Of a stretch of DNA of 64,000 nucleotides, positions 51,101 to 62,200 are shown in pieces (position 1 is the first letter of the stretch; each line of letters opens with the position of its first letter). The notes beneath the pieces were generated by a model, which saw only the letters and a program-made list of their open reading frames with translations, made no database searches and was not told where the DNA came from. Source of the DNA: Rotaria macrura (lineage: Eukaryota; Rotifera; Eurotatoria; Philodinida; Philodinidae); NCBI GenBank assembly GCA_900239685.1, contig OENT01000806.1, forward strand, positions 1 to 64,000. Direction: 5' to 3'. The position numbers and the translations under genes are program-made.

Positions 51101-54100
51101 TCAAACAAAGCCAACAAAAATAAAAATGACCTCGTCAACATGTGATGTGACTAAATAGAACGTCTACAGTGGAAGATAAGTGACTGTCGCCTTTCTGTCA
51201 GAAATCTTGAGGTAATACCCTCCGGCCTAATGAATTCACAAATCCATACGACTTCTATTGTTAACAACGAAATTTTATTTTCTCAAATAATTGACATTGA
51301 ATTATTATAAATACTTTAGATAATACTTGGAGTTGTTGATTGAAAATTCGACGAAATATATTTTCTAAATAACCGCAATTAGATTTTGCTTTCAAAAAGA
51401 AGAGTAAAAATAAGAAATAGTTGAAAGTAAAACTAAATAGAAAGTTGTCTGATATTCTCAAACCGATTAAGCAATAAGCCAAGTCCTAAAAGCAAAACTC
51501 AATTTGCAGCTATAACAGTGGAGAAGATTTGGTAGCATTGCATACAACACAGTTTTTTGTTTGAGAATCACACGGTAGATTGTTTTATTAGTAATATGAG
51601 TTTTTAATCAAGATGATTGACCATTATCACACAACTTTTATAGAAGAAATTCTTGTATCGCAAATGAATGAAAAATAATCTGCTTAAAACAAAAGCAGGG
51701 TTTCGTATTTACTCAACATTTAACTACAATTGAAAGAAACATATTGCATTGTCGAGGGCAAGATCTACGACAAAGAAATTTCTTTTGTGCCAATATTTAG
51801 AAGGGATATCGTTCAGTAAGTGCATAGCAAGGATTCTTTATTTTGAATGAAGTTTTATTTATTCATTGAATAGTGCATGAACGGTTTACGTTCATGAATT
51901 TTTATCACCAGATTCGCTTATTTCCAGCGCGGATTTACTCAGAAACTTGTTTCGAATGTTCCATTCACGACACAAAAATAATTTGACGAGCTCTGTCCAA
52001 GGGTATGCTTATAGATTTATACCATGACTTAAAATACAATCGTTGAACCTTATAGATGCCGCTCGACGAAGTCGCTAAAATATTTAAGTTGGGTTACGCA
52101 ACATCTGTAGATATAATTGGATGGAGCTCATTAAGTTGTAGTTATTAAAAGTGAATAGGCAAGTCTGACATTGAAATATTGGAATTTGTTGATATATTCA
52201 CGCACATTAGCTATCAAACCGTTCAAATCTGAAACTGCCCACGTCTAAAAGCGTAAACGCTGTTGACGTTTTGTAGTCAGTCTTATTGAGTTTCTGCGTT
52301 TTTCTATTGAAATACAGCAATGAAAATTTAAGCAACGAAACAGAAGTCTTATAACTGGCAGGAATTAATCTAGCCTTGACTAAAATCTATAGTTTTAAAG
52401 TTCATTCTCGAATTTTGTTTTCGTCTATTGTAATCGTAGCTATGGATAAACTGCAAACAGGAAAATAATATTGTAACAAGAAATGAACAAGGCATAAATT
52501 ATCGATACTTGAAAATTTAAGCTTCAATACAATGCTTATTGAATCTGTGAACCTTTACTCTTATATGTAAACAAAAATGATGCCATGAATAAAGGTGAAA
52601 ACTTCGGACTTATGTCCGAGAATTATGTGTACTTCTAAATGTGAATGAGACAAATCAGTTATTCTAGAATGTGTGCACGGAAGAAGTATCTTGCTAAACC
52701 TTTTTAGGGAAACTCTAAAACTACTGATCATCTCAGACATATCTATGCAATTTCGTTTCTAGATGCAGTTTTTGTGCATTTGAGACCTTTTTGCAGCCAA
52801 TGTTTTGTTAGAAAGCTGCGATTTGGTTCAAAACTAATTTCAGATTCGGAATCAGCGTTAAAAACTGAGTCAATTTATACACGTTGTGGATAATTCTGAG
52901 AAAAAAGTTTTTTTTGAAAAAATTTGTCAAATGAAAAATGAGTTGTGTGAGGATTGGCACATCTCGTTCGTACAAACAATAATTCGAAGAAAGAAACGAG
53001 ATTATAGAAAGTAGCCTTTTTTAATCCTTTATTTATCTAAGACGATATTTCCATGCTAAAAACCATGTTCTGAAATCATCGTGTTAGATTTTTATGAACA
53101 CGAAATGATGGCCTCAGATTTAAATTTATTAAATGTGACTTCAAAAACAAATTGACTTGCATTCTTTATGTTAACATCATAGTTACATGTTTTATTGAAA
53201 AAAGAATTTCTTCTTCAAACTCAAGAAGACGAAATTTTCACGGTCACTTTGGACTTTTGATTATTTTTTTTGATTTTTGTTTTCATTCCGATTAAACAAT
53301 AACGGAATAGAGCACTCAGTAGAACTAAGTGAACACTTGGTAGCACAAGTTTTTATTTTCTTTTTTGCCCATATAATTTTGTTTAAAGACACGAAGAAAA
53401 CTCATACCAAAGGTAATTAACGCGTGTTGCAGTAGAAAGTCCTTTTTTCTGCTATTTTAATAGTGCAAATCGATGGAAGCAGAAATTTGTTTTGCGTCAA
53501 CAAAAGTTTTATATTCATCAATCTCATAGGCTTTAGGTGTTAAGTTAAAAAAATAGTAAGACAAAATTTGATCCCCTAGAGGAAACTCAGTAATTATGTT
53601 TTTATTCCGGGAGCTGAACCTTTTCAACTCGATGTATGAATCATCACAAGAATTGATATGTGAGAAAGCATTAGAGTTGGAGATGTCAAAATTCTGACAA
53701 TTATCAATTAAAGCAAGATCGATATTTGATTCTGTTGTTCATGACTTTCTAAATCATATTGATTCGGATTCGTTCACCCATTATCGTGACATGAAGACAG
53801 AATAAAAAGTTCTATTTATAAAAACTTCAAGAATCAATTGAACATAAATTAAACTTAAGCATGACTATGTTGTCTATCCGAGAGCATCATTAAGTAATCT
53901 TGAACACTGTAAAAAGTGGATTCTGTCACAGCAACAAATATTCATCTCGCTTTATCCTACGATTACGTCATACCTTCTTCAATATGATCGATCGTATTAA
54001 ATACAATAGGAATAGTTTTAGCACGTATCCATCATGTTTTATTAATGACATTCATTGGAATATCATCATCAGTTCAGTCGTTTCTATAGAAAGAAGAAAC

Positions 54101-54954
54101 TGATTGTATATTTGAAAGTATTCGTTTCAAACAATTTCCCTCAATATCGTAATTAATTAGCCAAGAAAACTCTATTGCAGACAAAAAGTGAATGCATAAA
54201 CATTGATGCTTGTATTAACATTGGACACAGAGAAAAGGTCCCAATTGCTAAAAGCAAACATGATTAAAAATGATTCCCCTATCTAATATGTTGATAACGA
54301 AATTTCAATCTTCATTTGACTCACATTTCATTCCGTGATAATTTTACTAAATACAAATAGATGCACGTTTTCTTACTAGGTTTTTTTTCTGCACAATAGC
54401 GAATTGATGTGCTTATATAGAAAAACATTTGATTCGTAAAATTGTAGATACAATCAGACACTTTTTTTTCTGTCATAAACATAATCAGTTTTCCGTTGAT
54501 TCTTATCGAGATCAGTAGATATGGATTTTGTGCGACTTAGTCGAAATTGTTCGTATCTTATTAGTCTATTAAATTGATACGTATATAATCCTGTGGTTTA
54601 GTACTTATTCTTCTAGAAACAGCTATAAATTCGATTGTCTAGTCAAAATCTTATAAATTTGTTTTGAAGTGATTTGTATACATTGCCAATCATAAATAGG
54701 AAGAATGCATCTATTAACAAAACAAGGCGACATCACGAAAACAGAAAGAAAAAAAAACAACCCTAGCAAGCTATGTGTTTGACTGACATGTATATGACAC
54801 ATCATATTGACAATCGCAAGAAAAGAAAAGAATATACTTTCATGTTTTTATTCACGCTAAATAAGTCCATTTTCCAACAGAATAAATTGAAGAGATTGCA
54901 AAATACAAAATGTTATCGTTTAATTCGTATTTACATACTTAATCTAGACCCTTA
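45173..54954. other. intergenic, ~9.8 kb, no recognisable gene
   Basis: The longest gene-free stretch here. It is uniformly AT-rich. Many 60-90 codon frames occur on both strands, but none has a motif, consistent splice sites or a neighbour it joins to. No transposon termini or tandem repeats were recognised apart from the CT run near 46640. It could hold diverged regulatory DNA, non-coding RNA or decayed sequence. Confidence 0.45.
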
Positions 54955-55020
54955 ATGACCTGGAAGAGTACCGATAAATATCACTCAATCAATGCAACAT
55001 TAGAAGAAACAAAAACTACC

Positions 55021-55860
55021 ATGTTATTCATAACAATGACAACATTTACTTTTATTTGTATTCTTTGTTTTCATCATACGACGATTTGCTTATCTAATGG
55101 AATACCGTCAGGCTTTGTCTATGTGCATGATATTATACCGAATATACAAATTAGTTTACGCTATGCAAGTGAAGAAAACTTCATCGGTCATGTGATTATT
55201 GGTTACTCATCGAATGTCTCAATCATGACTGAGACAGCAGCTATTAGTTTGAGACAAGCACAATTACTAGCGAATACATATGGTTATGAATTAGTTATTT
55301 ATGATGGATATCGTCCACAGAAAAGTGTTGATCAATTTATGAACTGGAGTCTAAATTCGAATGATTCACAAATAAAAAAGCAATTCTATTATCCACGAGT
55401 TAATAAAGAAGATACATTTAAACTTGGCTATATCGCTGAAAAATCTGGCCATACGAGAGGAAGTACAGTTGATTTAACTTTGATTGTACTTGGCAAATAT
55501 GTTAAACATCCTCTAAAACAAATCGAAAGAACTTTAACAGATAATTCAACAATATTTTATTTAGACGATGGTACCGTAGATATGGGTTCATCATTTGATT
55601 TATTTGACGAAGCCTCACATACTTATAGTACACTTGTGGATCAAATTTATCAAAAGAATCGAATCGTGCTTAAAAATATTATGGAACAAGCTGGTTTCAC
55701 TTCTTATGATAAGGAATGGTGGCACTACACACTCAGAAATGAACCCTTTCCAAATACATATTTTGATTTCGATATTAAAGCATCATCTTCTTGTAGGCAT
55801 CGGACTCCATTTTTTTTAATGTTCCTATTTCTATGCCATTTAAAATGGATAGATGTATAA
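55021..55860 (+). CDS. VanX/DdpX-type D-Ala-D-Ala dipeptidase (peptidase M15D), secreted or membrane-anchored
   Basis: A zinc peptidase predicted to cleave D-Ala-D-Ala. Counting from the upstream in-frame ATG at 54955, the VanX signature residues are all present and correctly spaced: Arg120 in YDGYRPQKSVDQF, zinc ligands His166 and Asp173 in SGHTRGSTVDLTL, the DMGSSFDLFDEASHT loop (209-223), and catalytic Glu254 with zinc ligand His257 in KEWWHYTL. I prefer the start at ATG 55021, which gives 279 aa beginning with a clean signal peptide (MLFITMTTFTFICILCFHH). Starting at 54955 would make it a signal anchor. After the domain a Ser-rich stretch (KASSS) and a hydrophobic tail resemble a GPI or tail anchor. 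It is intronless, unlike its neighbours. An AATAAA-like signal follows the stop. The family is bacterial, so horizontal acquisition is the likely explanation (inference). Confidence 0.92.
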   Translation: MLFITMTTFTFICILCFHHTTICLSNGIPSGFVYVHDIIPNIQISLRYASEENFIGHVIIGYSSNVSIMTETAAISLRQAQLLANTYGYELVIYDGYRPQKSVDQFMNWSLNSNDSQIKKQFYYPRVNKEDTFKLGYIAEKSGHTRGSTVDLTLIVLGKYVKHPLKQIERTLTDNSTIFYLDDGTVDMGSSFDLFDEASHTYSTLVDQIYQKNRIVLKNIMEQAGFTSYDKEWWHYTLRNEPFPNTYFDFDIKASSSCRHRTPFFLMFLFLCHLKWIDV

Positions 55861-56282
55861 AACAAAAATAAAAATCAATCATTCATTTTTGCGCATTATT
55901 ATTTTTCGTTCTGACATGCAAGGACGACTTCAATGAAAAACGCATTCACCTGTACAAGATAGTCATATTTGTTGTGCGTGCTTCGTTTTATAATTGCACA
56001 TTACTTATGAGATAGCCTTTTTCGGAGGTAGATCATCGAAGCGAGCAAGTATACTATAGTATTCGATTTTGTAGACGTGGATCATATTACCAAGTAAAGT
56101 TTTGATCATCACATATTCAGGTTCATTCAAGAAAACACCAACGTTTAGCTATGAATCCTACGGTAATAAATGAAAACAGCTCGACTATAAAAAGTCAGTA
56201 ACACAGTCAAGTATCACGTTTATAATTGAAACAATATTGTGACACTTCTATTTTTATACTTTTCTACGTTCGATCAATTCAG
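55861..56282. other. spacer between the dipeptidase and the giant repeat gene
   Basis: It contains the AATAAA-like 3' end of the dipeptidase and probably the 5' end of the next gene. An ATG at 56151 is followed by a GT donor at 56163, but its phase does not fit the next exon, so the first exon remains unassigned. Confidence 0.4.
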
Positions 56283-59200
56283 AAGATGACTGCACAGATA
56301 ACAATACTGTTGCATTGAGATGTGATGAATCTCTGTCAATTTCAACAGTTAATGATCAACAACTAACAACCGCGCCAGTAACTTTGTCTCCTCTTTGTAA
56401 TAGTAGTTCTACTTTCTACAAGCATAACTTTTATTTTCTAAATTTTATTTTTTTTTACATAGACATAACTAATGTCAACGATAATAATCTTAATACAGCA
56501 AATCTTCCAACAATAACGACAACAGGTCATTCGCAAGAACAGAATGTTGATCAAGTTACTCATTCTTCACTTTTCATCGAAACCCGAACAATACATTCAT
56601 CACCAGAAGATGCTCAACACGAGGTCACTTCGGATAAACAAGAACAAAGTAAAAGAATTGAAGATCAAACATCTCTGTCCAGTATAATTACAGATATATT
56701 GAACCAAACAGTCCATACCATTCAAATGGATGATGAATCAGACAAACATGAAGAAAATGTTCAGCAAGCACCAATTGAAGATGATCGTTCTCTACTTTTG
56801 ACAACTGGACATTGTAAAGATTTAAGACAAGCACAAGACCGTCATGAAAAACATGAGGAAGCAGCTTCAGGACAAATAGATGGAGCCCAGCTCGAACACT
56901 GTTTAAACCCGATGAATACAGAACCGTTGGAGGAAAGACACTACTCTAACCAAGCCCAGGTTACTGAGGAAAAACCTGAACAAAAGCCAGGACTGAACAG
57001 TGTTACTGAAATCGATCAAGTTTCATCAGTTATCACTAGAGAAAAAACAAAACGAACCAAAGACTACAGTGAAAAGAATGTAAATTCGCAAACCCAAGAT
57101 CCGACTTCTGAACCATTCAATGATCAAAGTTCATGCAATGAAGCTTTACAGCAATATGCAGACGACAAAGATCAAACTAGCATTGCTAAGTACCTGAATA
57201 CTGTTTCGTACACAGTTACTGAGACAATCAACCAAACACTTCATAGCAGCGGTGCGAATGACACTTCACATAAAAAACTAGACGACACCAAGAAAATCTC
57301 ACTCACTGATGACTCTGCTCTACCTTCAAACACAAGACAACGTGTTGAATCAAGCCAAAATAAAGACACTTATGAAAACTGTCAGGAAGCAGATTCATCA
57401 CCAACTGCTATACAACAATATGATCATGGCGAAACATCGACCAATACAAAAACGTTAGAACCTGAACGAAATTTTCATCACGAACGCATTATCATGGAAA
57501 ACCAAGACAAACGGTCCGAAATTCTAGGTGTTAATGAAAAAAATCCAGATCTAATATCTCTAAGCACACAAATAGAAAACCAATCCGCCTGCCAACACCG
57601 AACCGATGAAAGTGCAGAAGGACAAGAAAAAAAAACACAGCAAAAACCTCTTCAAGATCATTCTTATCTAATTTTCCCAAATACCGATTCCAAAGATTTA
57701 CAACAAGACAACGACGCTCCTGCAAAACATGACGCAGCTATTTCAGGACACGTTCACGATGTTCAAGTCGACCACTGTCTAACATCGAGCTATAAGGATC
57801 CGTTGGAACCAACAAAATGTCTTGCTCGAGACACAGTTATTTTACAAAAAAATGAACAGCAATACCAACAGGATAATGCTCCAGACATTGACCAACTTAA
57901 GACTGCTATAAATGCAGGTGACGAAGAAAAATCAAAACAAGGTGCTCGAGCGCATGATAAACTAAAGCAACAGGAATACCACGGTGAACAAACGCTTGTG
58001 AAAGGAGATCACTCCCTACCCTCAACTAATCCAGAATGCGGAGAATCAGGCAGTGACGCCGACACTGACGCAAGTAATAACGGAACTAAGCGACTCATCT
58101 ATCCGGCTGAAGATAATGCTTCGATACAATCGACGAATACAAAAACATTAGAGCCTGAACAATTCTTCTGGCAAAAAGAGATTATTCCAGAAAAACATCA
58201 AGCAACGCTTGAAACTGAAAGCGTGCATACAATAAATGACGTTTCACTATGCCTCGCTGCAGCAAAAGGAGAACAATTAGAATGTGAAGCCGGACAGGAC
58301 AATAGTGAAGCAGGACCCGATGAACCTACTGAAGGAACGACTTCTGAAAATAATGATTATTGTCTACCTTTACCGAATACTGAATTCCGACAAGTACACG
58401 GCGCCAGAGACAATCACGGCCCAGCAGTTTCGGGGCATGTGAACGTTCTTCAAGGCGATCACAGTCTGACATCGACCTTTACAGATCCTATGCAATCAAC
58501 AGAACCTGTTGCTCGGGTAACGGAGATGTTACAAAAACAAGAACAAGAGTCTGAACCGAAAAGAACTCCAGACATCGATCAACTTCAGACTGCTTTCGAT
58601 GCCAAAAACGAACAAAAACCAGAAACACATGCTCTACTGGGTGATAAACAAGAACAACAAGAAGAGGATGGTGAACAAAAACTTGTGACAGAAGACCATT
58701 GCCTACCTTCAACCACTCTGGAATACGGAGAATTAGGCAGCGATAACAACACTGACGCAAGAAATGAGGGAACTACACGACTCATCTATCCAGCTGACGA
58801 TAATGCCTCGATACAATCGACGCATACAAAAACCTTGGAGCCTCAACAATGCTTCTGGCAACAAGAGATTATTGCGGAAAACATTCAAGAAACGCTAGAA
58901 ATTGAAAGTGTGCATACAACAAGCAACGTTACACTATGTCTACCTGCAGCAAAAGGAGAACAGTTTGGATCTGAAGCAGGACCAGATAAAGGTACTGATG
59001 GAACGACTTCTGAAGATGATCATCATTGTCTACCTTCACGAAATACTGAAGTCCAAGAGTTACGACAAGTACACGGCGCCGGTGAAAATCATGAACAAGC
59101 GGTTTCGGGGCATGTGGACGTTGTTCAAGGCGATCACGGTCTGACATTGACTTTTACAGATCCTTTGGAATCAACAGAACCTGTTGCTCGGGAAACCGTG

Positions 59201-62200
59201 ATGTTACAAAAACAAGAACAAGAGTCTGAACCGAAAAGAACTCCAGAAATCGATCAACTTAAGACTGCTTTCGATGCCAAAAACGAACGAAAACCAGAAA
59301 CACATGCTCGACTGGGTGATAAACAAGAACAACAAGAAGAGGATGGTGAACAAAAACTTGTGACAGAAGATCATTGCCAACCTTCAACCACTCTGGAATG
59401 CGNCCTGAACAATGCTTCTCGCAACAAGAGATTATTCCGGAAAAACATCAAGAAACGCTAGAAATTCAAAGTGTGCAAACAGTAAAGGACGTTTCAACAT
59501 CTGTCCGCGCAGAAAAAGAAGAACAACCTGCAGTTCCACATCGATTGCATATTAGTGAAGAACAACTAGAAAAGAATACCGAACGAATTCTTTCAGAAGA
59601 TGATAAACATTGTCAACTTTCGCCTAATGACAAATCTGAAGAATTACCACGCTTGAATGACGCAAGTGTAAAACACGACGCAGTTCCTTCAGCTCAACTT
59701 GATACAGCTGTACCTGATCAATGTCTAACATCGAGCTATAAGGATCCGGTGCAATCACCAGTGTGTTTTACTAGAGACGCAGTTGCTTCGGAAATGGATG
59801 AAAACCAGTCGGAACATAAACGTTCTCCAGAAATTGATCAACTAAAGACTGCCTTCGATGCCGAAAAGGAAGAAAAAGCAGAAACACATGCTCGACTGGG
59901 TGATAAACAAGAGCCACAAGACGACGATCGTCAACAAAAACGTGTGACAGAAGATCATTGCCTACCATCAACCAATCCGGAATGCGGAGAATTAGGCAGC
60001 GATAACAACACGCATGCAATTAATGATGACACTCCGAAACAAATTTATCCGGCTGAAGATAATACTTTCGTACCATCGACGAATACAAAAACATTGGAGC
60101 CTGAACAATGCTTCTGGCAAGAAGAGATTATTCCGGAAAAACATCAAGAAACGCTGGAAATTGAAAGCGTGCATACAATAAATGACGTTCCACTATGCCT
60201 GGCTGCAGCAAAAGGAGAACAGTTAGAATATGAAGCCCGACTGAATAATAGTGAAGCAGGACCAGATAAAAGTACTGAAGGAACGTCTTCTGAAGATACT
60301 CATCATTGTCTACCTTCACCAAATACTGAATTCCTAGAATTACGACAAGTACACGGCGCCGGCGAAAATCATGACCAAGCAGTTTCCGGGAATGTGGACG
60401 TTGTTCAAGGCGATCACGGTCTGGCATCGGCCTTCACAGATCCTTTCGAATCAACAGAATCTGTTGCTCGGGAAGCGGTTACTTTACAAAAACAAGAACA
60501 AAAGTCTCAACCGAAAAGTGATCCAAACAGCGATCAACTTAAGACTGCCTCCGATGCCGAAAAGGAAGAAAAATCAGAGACACATGCTCGACTGGATGAT
60601 AAACTAGAGCAACAAGAAGAGGGTGGTGAACAAAAACTTGTGACAGAAGATCATTGCCTACCATCAACCACTCCGGAATGCGGAGAATTAGGCAGCGATA
60701 ACAAAACGCATGCAATTAATGATGACACTCCGAAACAAATTTATCCGGCTGAAGATAATGCTTTCGTACCGTCGACGAATACAAAAACATTGGAGCCGGA
60801 ACACTGTGCAAGCGAACACGAGTCCATTTCGGAAAAACATGAAACAGAGCGCGACATTGGAAATTTTGATGAAATCAACGACGTTCTAGCAAGTCTTGGT
60901 TCAGGTAAAGGAGAACAATTCGAATTTTATCGCGCAATGAATGTTATTGAAGGAGAACCAGGAAACGAAAACCAACGGAAACCTTCTGAAGCTGACCATC
61001 ACTGTCTACCTTTGCCCGATACCGTATGCGAAGAGACAAGACAAGAAACAGACCTTCAGGAAACACATGAAAAAGCAGGTTCTGCAGAAGTCGACAAAGC
61101 TCAAGTTGACCATCGTCTAACATCGACCTGTACAAATCCTTTGCAATCAACAGAATCTGTTGCTCGGGAAACGGTTACTTTTCAAAAACGAGAGCAAGAG
61201 TCTCAATCGAAACTTGATCCAAACATCGATCAAATTAAGATTGTTCTGGATGCCAAAAACGAACAAAAAGCAGAAACACATGCTCAACCAGATCATAAAC
61301 TAGAGCAACAAGAAGACCATGGCGATGAAAAACTTGTGGAGGGAGATAACTCCCTACCTTCAACTACTCCAGAATGCGGAGAATCAGGCCGTGATGCTGA
61401 CACTAACGCCACTAATGACGAAACTCCGCGACTCATGTATCCAGCTGAAGATAATGCTTCGGTACAATCGACGAATACAAAAACATTTGAGCCTGAACAA
61501 TGTCTCTGGCAACAAGAGATTATTCCAGAAAAACATCAAGAATCGCTAGAAATTGAAAGCGTGCATACGATAAATGACGTTTCACTATGCTTGGCTGCAG
61601 CAAAAGGAGAACAGTTAGAATATGAAGCCCGAGTGGACAATATTGAAGCAGGACCAGATAAAAATTCTGATGGAACGACTTCTCATGATAACCATCATTG
61701 TCTACCTTCACCAACTGGTGAATTCGAAGAATCACGACAAGTACACGTCGCCGGTGAAAATCATGATCAAGCAATTTCGGGGCATGTGGAAGTTGCTCAA
61801 GGCGATCACGGTCTGACATCGACCTTTACAGATCCTTTGGATTCAATAGAATCTGTTGCTTGGGATACGGTTACATTTCAAAAACAAGAACAACAGTCTG
61901 AATCGAAAAGTGCTCCAGACATCGATCTGCTTGCAACTGCTGGTGTAATGGCAGGAAACGAAGAGAAGTCAAAAACTCATCCTGAATTGAATGATTGTCT
62001 ACAGCATCAAGGAGACTATGGTGAACCAAGTCGTGATGAAAAAGATCGTTGCCTACATTCGAGTGCAGTAGAATGCGGAGAGTTAACTAGCGATAAAGAC
62101 ATTCATGCAAAACATTACGAAACTTCAAGGCTAATTTATCCGGCTGAAAATAATGCTTGGGTTCCGTCGACCAATGCGAAAACGTTGGAACCGGAGCAAT

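Noticed and set aside
56315-59461. Treating the repeat protein as two genes (56315-59461 and 59374-63693)
   Set aside because: The break is at an N where 112 bp of the repeat is missing; restoring the period restores one frame. The first frame's 'start' at 56315 is a TTG codon, not an ATG, and its C-terminus after the N is out of frame.
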